A stretch of DNA of 64,000 nt, taken from contig NC_056732.1 in the NCBI RefSeq assembly GCF_019279795.1, positions 1,074,152,240 to 1,074,216,239 of the forward strand. Direction: 5' to 3'. This document shows, one piece after another, positions 1 through 11,332 of the stretch. The translations under genes and the position numbers were made by a program. The DNA comes from Protopterus annectens (taxonomy: Eukaryota > Chordata > Ceratodontiformes > Protopteridae). Under the pieces are notes generated by a model that was not told where the DNA came from, made no database searches, and saw only the letters and a list, made by a program, of their open reading frames with translations. Position 1 is the first letter of the stretch, and each line of letters starts with the position of its first letter.

Positions 1-759
1 AAAGCATGTGCAATAGATGCATATCCCTGTAGTAGCACTCTTAAGATAGACAAGGGGTTGTATTGCAGTCCTGGTCAATGTGTGATGGTGGGTATGTCAG
101 AGTATTATCATGGGTGTCAGTGAGTACAATATCCAATGTGGGGTGTGGGTGCTGGGTATACTATCTTTACACCATGGTACCCCCAGTACATGTCCCAAGG
201 TCCACTATATGGGGACCACTGTCACCATCAACCATACAGGTAACTGATTACACTATCCAGCCCAATGATGCCTGTGCTATGTGCAACTTATCTGTAACAG
301 AAGGACACACTGACAAGATAGTTAGCATTGATAAACCCAGGTCTCTCTGATGTATGACTGTTATGTGTTTGTCAATGTGTATATGGCAGTATGCCACACT
401 ATGTATTGTTCATAAACAACTGGTACATCCCCCATTACCATGCTGTACAAGGCCTAGTGATGTTCTTCACTTAACAAGTAACCTGGGAAACACCTCATCC
501 TAAAAGCTGTGTGGTGTGTGCAATTAAGGCCAAACACATTAGTAGCAATAAGTACCGAGGTAGGGGTTCTAGTCTCAGTGTTGCCAAGTAAGAGTGTGTG
601 TGTATGTGAAGGGATCTACTTCAGTTTGCAGAAAATACAGGTCCCAGGAGGCCATCTGTCCGAGAACTGACTGGCAAATGCTAACATTTAACAGATATCA
701 TCTTGTGGAATTTCATTCCATCAAAACTAGTAGTAGATGTGTAAATGCCCTCTTCCCCA
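1..759. other. TG/CA-rich unassigned DNA
   Basis: No gene, RNA or clear repeat recognised. The stretch is poor in CpG and rich in TG and CA, like the DNA around the decayed type A Harbinger loci elsewhere in the window. Short open frames here have no recognisable domain. Confidence 0.5.
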
Positions 760-1050
760 CTGTATATCTGTACAGTGATATTGGAGTTGGTATATATAGC
801 TGGGTGTGGATCTTGTGGATACAGCCACCATCATTGCAGTTATTGTTGAGTGTATCCCCCTGCTTAGTCGGTTGTAATATTGTACAGTTTATGTTAACAG
901 GTTAAGTAGTTGTCAGTCACACCATCTGCAGTTCTATACCACCCCACACCCTCCAAAGGTTAGGCCTGTACCACCCACACCAGCACACCTATGTTCACAA
1001 GTTGAGGATTGCACTACATTGAGGAAGGGGACATATACCCTGCCAGTACC
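760..1050. mobile_element. decayed MITE-alpha copy (third copy)
   Basis: Two blocks in opposite orientation resemble the core of the MITE seen at 4592-4853 and 8929-9163. Around 776-805 the shared motif is 'gatattggagttggtatata', and around 1005-1040 the reverse complement of the 'cctcaatgtagtgcaatc' block appears. Ends and target duplication are not recoverable. This could also be two independent fragments. Confidence 0.4.
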
Positions 1051-1576
1051 ATCGTCAATGACATTAAACTAGCAGACTGATTATTTCCCAATGTGATGCT
1101 GTGCCTATTCTGTCTTGGTGGAATTACATAGGCTAAAATGAGTTCCTTGCAAAAGTACATGCATCCATGTGCACAGTATTCTCTGTGTACTGCATCAACA
1201 CCAAAGCCTCTGTGTGTGTGTGTTATACACAAACATGTGGTGTGTACCACCCAGTACACTTACCATTGTCCACTGTAGAAGGGCTGCTGACATCAGCCGC
1301 TATGCACTCACCTGTATACACCCCTCAGACTTATCAGGCATGTGGCACATGCAGTAACTGTTATACAGACCTGTGACTTCTGTTCAGCTGTACCCCGGAT
1401 ATAACACAGTCAAGGTGTTACTACAGTGCCATACCCCTTGTAGGAAACAACAGCAGACCAATATCCTGATGACACGTAGATACCTACAACACAAACGGAA
1501 TACATTATTGAGACCACAATCACTCAGTGTTAATAACAGCTATACTGCATCGTGGCTGGACAGCTACACATCCTGA
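1051..1576. other. unassigned intergenic/intronic DNA
   Basis: TG/CA-rich sequence without a recognisable gene or repeat family. The short overlapping open frames are unsupported. Confidence 0.4.
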
Positions 1577-3415
1577 CATTTATTTATTTACTTATTTATT
1601 TGCAGTTTTTTTTTTTTGCCAGGATAGTCCAATTCGTCCACGAACAGCCCATTTTCAATGGAGTCCTGGGGAGAAAAGCTCCAGAAAAACGCATGAAATA
1701 CAAGATACACTATAAATGCAAGAGTCATAAGAATGCACAATAACATAATACATGAAATGTGAAGATAAATATAAATGCAAGAAGTCTCAAGTATACAAGA
1801 TAACAAATTACATGAATAAGAGAGAATTTAAAAAATAAGTAAGAAGTTCCCATGAGGGGCTAGTTAGAGTAATGCACTGAATTTCATTACAAAAGAGTTA
1901 CAGTTCCTGTAAAATATGGTAGTTCCTACAGTTATTATTAGGAGTAGTTAGACTGTAGGGGGCTATTTACAGATATATTAGTTTGTGGAGAGTAGTTAAG
2001 GTAAGGAAGTTATGTAAGATGGGAGCAAAAGCATTCCCATTATGAGGTTAGGTATGAGTGAAATAGGGCTGTGAAGGCAGAGAGTCTGTTAGTGGTACGA
2101 ATGAGAGGTGGAAGAGAATTCCAGTGGTGCGCTAGGAGAAGGATAGGAGGTACTTGCTTGGAGGACGGGATGGTTTATGGAATTCTATTAAATTCTGGGA
2201 GTTAGATCTGAGGCATCAGTCAGGAAGATGCATTTTGAAGGTGGAGGTAAGGGAGGGGCAGAGGGAGGGACTGAAAATAAGTTTGTGTGCTTGGATAAGT
2301 TGAGTATAGGTGAGATAGTTGGGTAGCTCAAGCCAGTCCAGTCGATGTAGGGAAATACAGTGATGGATAGTGGATCTATGGCCAGTTGCAAATTTAGAAA
2401 TTTTGTAGTAAGAGGAGGAGAGTTTTGATTTGAGGAAAGATTGCAGATTAGTAAGGATAGAGGCACCATACAGAAGGGAGTGAGAAGGTTGTTATTTAAG
2501 AGATAGGGTAGAAATTGAAGGTGGATGCATTTTTCAAGAAGTTTAGAAATAGGGGATAAGATAGCGATAGGTCTGAAGTTTGGGATATCATTGTTGTTGC
2601 CACCTTTATGGAGTGGAATAATAAAGGCCTTTTTGCAAAGCTGGGGAACATAGCATTCAGAAATTGATCTATTTATTAAAATACAGATAGGGAGGGCAAT
2701 GGCTTCTGCTGTGATTTTTAGGAAGTAGGAGGGTATCTCGTCAGGAGCATTAGAACATGGTTTCATTTTTTGGACTAGTTTTTTTATAGTACATATGGGT
2801 ATAGAATTCATGGAAAAGGGAGGAGGTTGGGGGCTGGACTTACTATGGGCAGGAGGAATGTGTGGGTGTGGTTGTGGGAGTGGGGAAGCAGTGTTGTTAG
2901 TAAAGGATGATGTTAGTTTGGCTATGGAGTCAATAAACAATGGATTAAATTGGGATACTAAATTTAGGTGGGAGGCGTTAGGTTCAGGGCAGGGGTTTTA
3001 TTTTTTACCTGAGAGGAGATTCCATCCCAGAACTTTTTAGGGTTAGTGTTGTGGTTGGTTTGGAGTGTTGAAAAATAGGATTTGCGGTCTGAGATAATAA
3101 GTTTATTTACTTTGTTGCAAAGTATTTTGTATTTGTTTAGGGTGATGGTAGTTTTAGTTTTATGGTAGCATTTCCAAGCTTTATCTCAGAGTCGCATGAT
3201 GGGCAAAGTATTCTTAGTTAACCATGGGACATGGCTGCTTTTTGTTCGTTTTGTTTTCCAGGGGGCAAAGGAGTTTAGCAAGTCTAAGAAGGTTGTATTG
3301 AAGTAGGAAATGGCATTATCAAGGGATAAAGATTTTAGTGGGTTCCAGTTTACTCTTTTTAGTGCATTTGAGAATTCATCGGGGTTGAGGTTTTTCAGAC
3401 ATGTAAGCATTAAAC
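1577..3415 (-). mobile_element. L2-like non-LTR retrotransposon (LINE), 5'-truncated and internally deleted
   Basis: Read on the minus strand, this begins in the linker between endonuclease and reverse transcriptase. The segment ending near 3186 contains 'NSFAPWKTKRTK', a motif typical of L2/CR1-superclade LINEs. It continues into RT fingers (2570-2760; 'IIPLHKGG', 'NFRPIAIL'), then jumps to C-terminal sequence ('LDWLEL' near 2330). The palm with the F/YADD catalytic motif is missing, so there is an internal deletion near 2450-2490. The 3' end is an A-rich (AAATA)n-like tail (1577-1602 read in reverse). It lies just downstream of Myb copy A3, in the same orientation. The clade call beyond the L2/CR1 superclade is uncertain. 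Confidence 0.75.
2188..2940 (-). pseudogene. LINE reverse transcriptase fragment (fingers domain plus C-terminal tail)
   Basis: A 250-codon open frame. Residues about 40-130 match the N-terminal half of non-LTR reverse transcriptase: a conserved proline/aspartate region 'SNAPDEIP', then 'PLHKGG' and 'NFRPIAILSPISKLLEK'. After 'LLNNNLLTPF' the frame passes into sequence that, in the neighbouring frame, matches the far C-terminus of the protein. The YADD palm is therefore absent and the product cannot be an active polymerase. It belongs to the LINE at 1577-3415. The upstream linker piece at 3186-3410 is separated by stops and frameshifts. Confidence 0.75.
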
Positions 3416-3693
3416 TTTAGTGCTGAAAACATGTTACACAGCATTACATTGGTACAATGTAGTACAGTCAACCTGTGCATCAGAACCATATTAGCTTGTC
3501 ACTGCATCGATGTTATGGATGACAGGGATGTGGCACAGGTATCATCATATGCACAGGGTGTGTTGTGGGTTTGCCAGAGACCTAGGCTGAGAAATTTGTT
3601 TGACATAATGTGTGTGTGTTAGGGGGTTTCATTATTAATTGGCCTGTGCAGATGTGGTGTGTGTAGGTATGGGTTTGCCCTAGCTGTGTTGGT

Positions 3694-3694
3694 G

Positions 3695-3770
<76 letters not shown>
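3694..3770. repeat. (TG)n microsatellite, downstream of Myb A3 exon 3
   Basis: About 38 uninterrupted TG units. It sits about 90 bases beyond the end of A3 exon 3 (minus strand), the same place as the (CA)n at 33868-33928 beside copy A1. This suggests inheritance from the ancestral element. Long 'Cys-Val' open frames here are artefacts of the repeat. Confidence 0.95.
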
Positions 3771-3773
<3 letters not shown>

Positions 3774-4591
3774 CATGCATACAGTTCTGCCATGTGGCTA
3801 CCCTATACAGGGTTTTGTTGGACAGCTGCAGACTGTACCTGGCAGGGAGTGCAGTTCACCGTCTCCGGCCACGGACATGAGAACTGTGCCTGCCAGTGGT
3901 TCCACGGGCACTACCAGGTACAAGCCAAGATATGTACTCTCCCCTGATGATGACATATGTCCGCTGGATCCGGGTCCCTTTTGGGACCGGCCAGGGCCAT
4001 GTGCATGCGGCCTGCTATGTTGTGGTGTGGACAGCACCCCCCCTGCAGTGCTGGTGCTGGTACTGCCACTACGGGAGCGGCTTTGACTTGTTGCACATCC
4101 ATGTCAGCCTCCACCTGTTGGTGTTGCTGGCCTACATCCATGTGGCAATCGCACTACTCCCACCATATGCTCAAGCACAGACATTCCATGGTTGAGGATT
4201 CCCACCATCTCACTCAACCTTCTATCCAGGACCACTGCAAAATAACAGTGGGCACCTGCAAGATCATGGATGATGCCAATAACAGCAGAATGAGTAGCCC
4301 TCTGGAGCCTCAGACCCTGTATGGTATAACGTTCCATATGTGCCTGCACCTCCATGATGGCCTGAAACATGCGTCTGGTGAAACCAGCTGTGGCACTTCT
4401 GCCAGGGACATGATGACCAGCAGCCCTCCTATGAGCACCTCTGTACATCTGCCTATGTGGTATCTTGCTGGGCATCTGGCTATGGCTGCTGTGTCCAGAC
4501 ACACGTGCCACAGTGACCACACTGTCCTGTCCCATGCCACCACCTGCCAACTGTCCCTCATCTATGGCCACTGGTGATGGGGTATGTATAG

Positions 4592-4853
4592 GTGGATCTA
4601 TATCTTATGAGCGAATTGCACAAATTGTGAACACTCATAATATCGAATGTACTGGACCTCAAAGTGCTTTTTCTGACATCGCGGTACAGTGAAGAATGGG
4701 ACATTTGCCCTTTCCTCACTGTAGTGCGATATTGGAGTTGGAATATATATTTAGTGGGGGGCAGCACCCCAGAATAGGAAGTTCGAAGTCCAGTACATTT
4801 GATATTATGAGCGTTCGAAATTTGTGCAATTCACTCATATGATATAGACCCTG
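4592..4853. mobile_element. MITE-alpha inserted in Myb A3 exon 3
   Basis: A 262-bp element with imperfect terminal inverted repeats of about 65 bp. The left end reads 'ggatctatatcttatgag' and the right end, reversed, 'gggtctatatcatatgag'. The 5-bp direct repeat TATAG lies on both sides (4587-4591 and 4854-4858). It interrupts sequence that is continuous in A2 (around 53810). The core includes 'gatattggagttggaatata' and a GC-rich 'tggggggcagcacccc' stretch. No coding capacity. The superfamily is not clear from the target duplication. Confidence 0.8.
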
Positions 4854-5086
4854 TATAGGCAATGTGACTATGTGCAGGGATGGGGTGGATAACAGTGGGA
4901 TGTCAAACAATGGCACAGCTTCAGCCCTTGACAACCCTGCCTGTGCCTAACCACACTTATCATCATTGTCAGAGTCTGTATGGACACTAACATCAGTTTG
5001 CCTGCAGGAGGGACCCTAACCCACCTTGCCACCTGTGAGGGTAAAACAAGAAATAGACTTTAAAACCCCTACATTATTGCTTATCT

Positions 5087-5090
<4 letters not shown>

Positions 5091-5160
<70 letters not shown>
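5091..5160. repeat. (CA)n microsatellite upstream of Myb A3 exon 3
   Basis: Thirty-five CA units. On the gene strand this is a (TG)n tract about 50 bases before the exon 3 acceptor, the same relative place as the (TG)n at 32602-32663 in copy A1. Confidence 0.95.
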
Positions 5161-5162
<2 letters not shown>

Positions 5163-7778
5163 ACATGTGAGGTTGCACAAAGATATTACACACAGACCTC
5201 TCATTACCCATCTGTCAACATGCATGACATATGGCACTCAACAGCATGGACTGCAGCTATAGTCAATCCCTGTTACCAACATTATACATCTCTGTGATGC
5301 ATGAGTTGTGTTAGTAGGTGATGCCCCTTCCCCTGGAACACACTGCACCCATGTACAGTATTGCTGTGCACCTGTTCAGCACCCTGGCATGTACTGTGCA
5401 GCATACTTCACAGGTGTACACCCCATTCCTGAATGTGCATATGTGTGTCAGTTATGTTTGCTCTGCTGCTCACAGCCCCTATGTGTTTGTCCGACACATA
5501 CCTGGGATGATATGTGGACAAATGTCAATAGTGAATGCCTGATGTCTGATTTGCAGATCTCATCATCAGCGGTGCATGTATGACCAATAAAATACAATTA
5601 CACTGACAATCTTCCAACCTTACTGTGGCTAGGAGGAGTGTATACACCTTTATTGACATGGCACCCTCTTCCCTGATATGCCATGAGGCCACAATACTGC
5701 ATATGTTAACATTACACGAACCTGATATGAGACATATAACCTGTGCAATCAAATGCAGTATAGTTGTGCAGATGCTGATTAAGATGCATACAGTATGTGG
5801 ATGCATAAGTGTGCACACCCTTAACATGATGGTTTGTTGCACCAACTGTTAAGTGTACTACAGCAGTCACTATTCCTGGAAGGGTATACTAGCATGTCCC
5901 ATCTGCACATGCCAGTATTTGGTCACTCTGCCCTACATATTTCCCCCAACCCTGCAAGATTGCAAGGTCAACTCATGTGCACAGCCCTTGGAGGTCAAAC
6001 AGTGCCTTAACTATTGCTGTGGAGTCAGGGTTATGTCTGCCACAATTCATTACCTTGACTGTGTGCAGATACAGCCATTCTTAGTGAGCTTTGGATATCT
6101 ACTTCAGTTCACTGTTGTGTTTCAGGATGATACCCCTCCCCATCCTCAGTCTTTCTGCAGATGCTTGACAACTATGGGCTACACACGAGTGTCACTTGCA
6201 TTGTCCCAATTTCAGAACACCATGTGTACCGGCCTAGTCCCTGCTAATGAACGGAAAACATACAGGTGTCCACTGGCACCAGCAAGGTACAGATGGGGAT
6301 GGTGGGCTTGAGGTGGAGTGAGGTGTTGCTTGTGCAGCACATGTATCTTAATTGATACTGTCTGTAGGTTTCAAACGTGGTCTTGGTACACCATTACACA
6401 TTGCAACACATGTCTTTGGGGGACTTTTGATGTTAAGCATATGCTACCTGTAGAGAGCCCTGGCTGATGTTTCCTGAGGTATAACTGTCCCACCTGATTA
6501 CCCTACCCCATAGACCACATTTATGTAGAGTCCAGGCGATTGGCGACACAGGTACTCCACAGTCAGTACTTGCTAGACATTCTTGCAACTCCCTCAGTGT
6601 TGTGGCATGTTCCTAGGCAGCCTCCATGACCAGTTTGCAACATGTGTCGTCATCCGTCTTGGATGGCCATCTGTTTATTTTCTACATTAATGTTGTCCCA
6701 TATTTCCTCGTCACATACATGGCTGTCTGCACTGTTTGCAATGGTGAGGTAAGGCAACATGTCCCACTCCTGCATGCTACCTGTTGGGTATGGGATCCAT
6801 TCCATGGCTTGTAAGATGTGTGCAAGCCACGGCTGCCTCTGTTGCAGGTGAGTGGGCAAATGTGATGGACATACATCTTGGACAGCAGACCATTTCTTGT
6901 TGTGACATTGAGGACCGGTACTTGCTGGAAGGTGCATACTCATGAAGAGTGAATGTTGTCAGTACCTCAAAAGCTGCTACCACAATATGTTATTTGGAGT
7001 GTGTGCACACATATACTTCCAGTGTTTATTAAGGTATGTATTCCCCATATTTGATGTCCTAACATAGGATTCCATATTACACATTCATTGCTCATGTTAG
7101 GACCACATTACAGGTTATAAGGGTTGTGGAATGTGGTATTGTGAAATCCCGTTGTGTAGATCTGTAACAGTTGCCATTGTAATAGTGGTATATACACTGT
7201 TGTAGCACTGTAAAAGGGTGATGTTCCAAACATGTTCCGACTATAGGTCATTTGTCCCACCATTATGTTCATCTCTGTGCACATATCTTGCAATGACAGG
7301 TTTTTAGTTATATTGCAAGACTCTTACATACCCTTCAGATATGCCACCATGGTGACCACTGTGATGCAGTGCAGTTAACAGCAACAATAAGTGAACATGT
7401 ACAGCATGCATTATGGGTAGGTGTGTTAATGTGTGCATGGAAAATACCATGGCCATAACATGGCTGGTGTATTGGCAAACCTGAACAAACACCATACTCA
7501 CCAGCTACAGGCTGCTGCCCCAGAGGTACACCAGAGGGACCTACATAGTTGTGTGAGAGATGTGATGTCAGTAGCCACACCTGTGGCATTGGTACAGGAT
7601 GAGAGCAGTATTTCAGTACATCAACAGTACAAACCCACAATACTACAGATTATGCACGTGTTCATTACTACAATGCAGCAACAAACTATATATATTTTAT
7701 CTCACATATGCATCATTAAACTCTACAGATGCAGATGGATAAGCAACAGTGGTCTACTGATGTGCCCTGGGGCCTTAC
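5161..7778. other. intron region of Myb A3; no other gene recognised
   Basis: CpG-poor, TG/CA-rich DNA between the remnants of exons 1 and 3 of copy A3. Several open frames of 60-150 codons occur (for example at 5853-6311 and 7433-7852), but none shows a known domain or matches the paralogous introns at protein level. Confidence 0.5.
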
Positions 7779-8040
7779 CTGCACGCTCCTCGTCCAATGT
7801 GTGGGTAGCACCCACCTCCACAGTGTTATCCACTGGGTCTTGTCTTTGCTGATGAACAGGTTCCCCGAGGCTGGCGAAGAGCCCCCCAGCATGTGTCAGG
7901 GGAGCTGGATGGCATGACACCCCCCCCCCATGGCTAGCTGGTCCCTCGTAACTGCAGTAGCACGCTGACGGGTGTGGCGGATGAGGTCAGTGCACCAATG
8001 TCGGACCTGCTCATACTACGGTTATGCAGGCTGCTGAACT

Positions 8041-8786
8041 ACATCTGTAATTCATTAGTGCTGATTGATTCTTATCTTCCAGACAAGTGTTTTTTTTACT
8101 GTTGTACTACTTGAAGGCCTTGGCCTGGACAGCAGCATATGTTATGCTTTCAGCATACTGTATCAAATGTTTTGTTTGAGAGTTGCATTACTCAGTTATT
8201 ATGTATTTCAAACACCTAACTGCTATATGAAATGGCATATACAACTGAAATAGTAAACAAATAAAAATTTCTATGTATGCAAACTTGTTGTGTCATATCC
8301 TTTAACTTGTCTGTGGGTATATGTTTCATGCAATAATTGTCTTTTGTATGAAAGAATCAAACACTGGCCTTTTTAAAAGATGGCAACTGTAGGAATACTG
8401 GCTGTTTGATATGCTGTGCACCCTCTAAATATATATCTTCTTATACATATCTATAAGTAGTAATATATGTATATGTGTCTGTGTATGTATCGTTGGAATG
8501 TTTACTGTTTCCACACTGTACATTCCCTATGGACCTATAGACTGTTCTGCATGATATGTTATTGATATCATCCTGACATCATACAGCTGAGATAGATTAC
8601 TGTTAACTTGTTGTGGCTATGTTGGTTAGGGTCCTGGGTATGAGACATGCAAGTGTTGGTTATTGTGTTGCAAGGCAGATCTGTTCAGCTGTGGAGGAGG
8701 GGATGATATCAATAATTACAATAGGTACTTATTTTGGGCCCCTTCACCCCCATTAACAGTGCCTTTGGTCATATATTTATTTTTGT

Positions 8787-8789
<3 letters not shown>
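8041..8789. other. AT-richer unassigned DNA
   Basis: Base composition changes at about 8040, where homology to the type A Myb gene stops. No gene or repeat family recognised. Confidence 0.4.

Positions 8790-8866
<77 letters not shown>
8790..8866. repeat. (TA)n microsatellite
   Basis: About 38 uninterrupted AT units. It abuts a truncated MITE-alpha end (8893-8920), so the microsatellite may have arisen at or replaced the left part of that element. Confidence 0.95.
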
Positions 8867-8868
<2 letters not shown>

Positions 8869-8892
8869 GTGTATGGGTCTACTTCAGTCGAT

Positions 8893-9163
8893 CGAACTTT
8901 TACAAGTTCGAACCACATATGGCCGAGACCATATGTTCGAACTTGTAAAAGTTCGAAAAGTGATGTAAAACCACAAAAAAAAAAAAAAAATTACACGTCT
9001 ATAGCAGGGGGGCTACACCTCCCTGAACCCCCCACGCTCCCCTTACTTAAATATACCAACTCCGAGATTGCACTACATTGCGGAAATGGGAGATATTCCC
9101 TTTCTGCTCTGTACAGAGATCTCCATTCAGTCAGATCTGGCTTTTAAAAGTTCGAACATATGG
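8893..9163. mobile_element. MITE-alpha copies, back to back
   Basis: A terminal repeat 'accatatgttcgaacttg' at about 8930 recurs inverted at about 9140-9163, delimiting a 235-bp element. Its core (about 9040-9110) is the reverse complement of the 4592-4853 core. Immediately to the left (8893-8920) the same terminal sequence occurs in the opposite orientation, giving a near-perfect palindrome around 'ggccgaga' at 8923. I read this as the right end of a second copy truncated by the (TA)n tract. An A17 run lies at about 8974-8990. Confidence 0.65.
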
Positions 9164-9490
9164 TGTGTGTTGTGCCTTTCACATACATCTACTGTGACAT
9201 TCTCTGTGCGCAGGTTTCTTGGCAACTGGGGAAACTATCCGTGACAGCGTGACACTTCAGGGGCTTGTCTGGGCCAGACTGCAGAGTGTGGATGTCTAGC
9301 TTGCATCTATTTACACGACTGGGGATGATCAACACAATAATTGTACACCTTTCAGTTATACACATCATACTAGTATTTCTATTCAGATTTCTTTACATGT
9401 GTGCCCTGTATGGAAAATGTATGCGTTGCATTACATTATTTTTTCTCTTCGGATTGCAGTTTACAACTGTAGAACCAGACTGAGATGTTA

Positions 9491-9574
9491 GTGGCGGTCC
9501 ATGGATTCGAACCATGGTGTGTGTGCAAAATTGAACTACAGGCCTAGTCCTTATCAGACTGAGCTACTGGGGAG
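9491..9574 (-). repeat. tRNA-like sequence, class II spacing, beside Harbinger B1
   Basis: The minus strand carries an A-box 'TAGCTCAGTCTG' and a perfect B-box 'GGTTCGAATCC' whose starts are 53 nt apart, the spacing of a tRNA with a long variable arm. The T-stem is perfect (CCATGG on both sides of TTCGAAT). The ends do not form an acceptor stem, so it is not a functional tRNA gene. It could be a tRNA-derived SINE head or a tRNA-like module of the Harbinger element. Confidence 0.6.
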
Positions 9575-10446
9575 GTGTTGTGTGTTGCTTGTGACATTTC
9601 TATCTAGTACATATTTTTGTGCGCAGTACTTTTATTATGACGTTGCATTATTTGTTTCCCATTTTCAGTACAAGGTATGCATACACAACAGACATTGATG
9701 TCACTGTTTATGAAACATGTGCACATTAGCTGGATTGCACATTTGAGTTTTTTTCAACTACATACTGCAATTTAGATACTTGAGTACACAGTGTAGGTTT
9801 TAAGTCTGCACCTGTTAGCCTTATACATTTTTTCAGTACATTCACAGCTACATACAGCTGAAATTGAAAGGTTAACACAGGACAATGCTGGCAGACAAAC
9901 AAGTAAAACACATTCTGATGGAAATATGTACTGTTGCCTTTTTTCAGTTATTTGACATGCCCATTCTAAAGTATGCAGACAAGCAGTGCTAAATCAGTTC
10001 ACCTCAGTTAATGCATTCTGCAGGAAATACACATTTCTATTTTTCAGGTACAAGTGAGATGACACACACCAGTGTTTGGGATCACCTTTATTAGTTTTGA
10101 CATACATATCTGTATACAACTCAGAAATCCACAATTACTATTCCTGAATGATCTGCACAGGGGAATGCTTTTCATTTCTGTTACAGTAGCCCTGACATGG
10201 CACTTTCTTGGCAGGTTCACTCAGACACACTCATACATATTCTAATATTCCTCTCCTGCATACTGTACCTTGTTTGCTACTGATATCTGTATTACACAGC
10301 AGTTGGGAATACTCCATTGTAACATTGGCAGCCTGACACACGCATTTATTCCTGACTTTTAAAGCACAATTATATATACAGGTGGTACTACCATTACTAT
10401 AATTTTGATTTCTTACTGTTAATAGTAAGGGGTATTCTGCATTCAC
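9575..10446. other. unassigned DNA downstream of B1 exon 2
   Basis: By comparison with B2, a third exon of the B1 gene would be expected about 1.2 kb beyond exon 2, near 9200. I do not find it here or further left, so B1 appears to have lost its 3' part. No other gene recognised. Confidence 0.4.
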
Positions 10447-10908
10447 CATACTGCCGACCGAGCCGGGCCAGTTGCTGGGCATGAGCCTCAACATTCTGGG
10501 ACCTCTCCGCAACAGCTGTATGGGGAGACATCACACATTAATCACACCTGCACAGTCACAGGTTGAACTTTTTCCATACTTAGAGATACATAGGACTGCA
10601 TACTTACAGACAGGTGGGACATCCTGCGCTTAGGCTTCTTGGATTCACTGGTCCAAGAGTGCACCCTTCCTCCACTTTAGGTCATTATGGTCGTGACGTA
10701 CCTACTTACCAGTCCGGGGTATGCCAGTGGCACTGGTGAGATCACATGCAAGCTGGTCCCAGGCTTTCGCTTTGTACTGTTTGCCATGGTACTGGCCCTG
10801 CAGCAGCCTGCCGTCATGGTTTTTAACTAGGAGCCCAACCATGACCCTGGACTCCTGGATGCCCCAATGTTGTGCTCGGAAGCAAACACCTTCACCAACA
10901 CCAGATAT
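10447..10908 (-). pseudogene. Harbinger type B Myb/SANT-like accessory gene, copy B1 (dead)
   Basis: Paralogue of the intact B2 gene at 19341-21253. Exon 1 (10908-10608) encodes the SANT-like domain, with 'SGVGEGVCFRAQHWGI' and 'DLTSATGIPRTG' matching B2. Exon 2 (10515-10447) is 69 nt as in B2, with the same phase, an acceptor in 'ccatacag' and a GTGAAT donor. Lesions: the start codon is ATA instead of ATG (10908-10906), exon 1 has three in-frame stops after the 'IPRTG' motif, and it is one codon shorter than in B2. Exon 3 is not found. The strict conservation of exon lengths supports the gene model for both copies. Confidence 0.8.
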
Positions 10909-10944
10909 TTTGGTCCTGCTGTGAGCAATCCGAAATGGTTATGG

Positions 10945-11005
10945 CTGTATTCCTGCCTGTATGGTTTAAACAGGGCAGTTTTCCCACACTTTTTCTTGAT
11001 TGGCT
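10945..11005 (-). promoter_or_regulatory. remnant promoter of B1 Myb gene
   Basis: On the minus strand there is a CCAATC box (plus 10998-11003), then 'GTGTGGGAAAA' and 'CTGTTTAAACC', then 'ACAGGCAGGAATACA'. The same order and nearly the same spacing occur upstream of B2 (19235-19305), including the shared 'CAGGCAGGAATACA' block. Confidence 0.6.
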
Positions 11006-11024
11006 GGTTTTAATATGCTGAACT

Positions 11025-11115
11025 ATGCTTAGCTCCACAAAAATCCGCATAGCAATGCTTACACCAGCTAAGCAGAGCTGAAAGCAGGTAAGCAATGCTT
11101 ACACTAGCAAAGCAC
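11025..11115. repeat. subterminal 'aagca-n-tgctta' motif cluster of Harbinger B1
   Basis: Repeated short motifs such as 'agcaatgcttac', 'agctaagcagagct' and 'agcaaagcactgctta' within 90 bases. A second small cluster is at 11380-11432 ('ctaagcatagcag', 'ccgctaaaacaagctg'). Related clusters occur at 18845-18950, 21965-22105, 40285-40330 and 62195-62215. Subterminal motif arrays are typical binding sites for Harbinger Myb/transposase proteins; the binding itself is inferred. Confidence 0.5.
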
Positions 11116-11257
11116 TGCTTAAATCTATGTTTTTCATTAACTTTATAAGTTATTTTTTACATTTATATTTTACATATTCCCACTCCTACTGTGCTATATG
11201 TGAGACATATGATTGACATCTATCATTCAAATTCCTTAAAAGTTTATTAAATAATTT

Positions 11258-11332
11258 GGCAGATGGGGGATTCAAACTGAGCATGTTCCACATGCTATAC
11301 CATGGCAGTACCACTACACTACAGCAGCTTTA
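11258..11332 (-). repeat. tRNA-like sequence inside Harbinger B1
   Basis: The minus strand has an A-box 'TAGTGTAGTGG' and B-box 'AGTTTGAATCC' with starts 43 nt apart, as in a class I tRNA. It is followed by an AT-rich tail. It lies 0.6 kb inside the B1 terminus, in the same orientation as the B1 Myb gene, matching the position of 18638-18709 in B2. The T-stem is weak, so it is not a functional tRNA. Confidence 0.55.

Larger units (their letters stand above)
3856..8040 (-). pseudogene. Harbinger type A Myb/SANT-like accessory gene, copy A3 (broken)
   Basis: Minus-strand relative of A1 (30556-33702) and A2 (51051-54538). Exon 3 spans 5032-3856: its acceptor 'ccctcacag' at 5033-5041 matches that of the other copies, and 'DRRLSEMVGIL' and 'HGCRPATP' match A2. 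It is split by a MITE (4592-4853) and frameshifted near 4100. Exon 1 survives only from about 8040 to 7779 and keeps the third SANT helix and downstream tail ('QVRHWCTDLIRH'), ending at a GTAAGG donor. The N-terminal part of the DNA-binding domain is lost at a breakpoint near 8040. I could not place the 39-nt middle exon. In active Harbinger elements such proteins bind element ends and import the HARBI1 nuclease; this copy is dead. Confidence 0.72.

Noticed and set aside
3582..4086. Long Cys-Val or Thr-His open frames across TG/CA repeats (also near 5016, 33775, 35419, 57786, 58206)
   Set aside because: They are translations of dinucleotide repeats and continue in several frames at once; no real protein signal.
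4104..4571. Host gene for a nuclear Myb-like protein
   Set aside because: Three decayed paralogues in one window, MITE disruption and shared flanks show a mobile-element gene, not a host gene.
6800..6860. 'ctgttgcaggtgagtg' as the missing middle exon of Myb A3
   Set aside because: It reads like an exon end only on the plus strand, opposite to the A3 gene, so the match is probably chance.
9491..9574. Functional tRNA gene (also considered for the other tRNA-like stretches)
   Set aside because: No acceptor stem pairing and weak or missing stems in most; only box motifs and spacing are tRNA-like.
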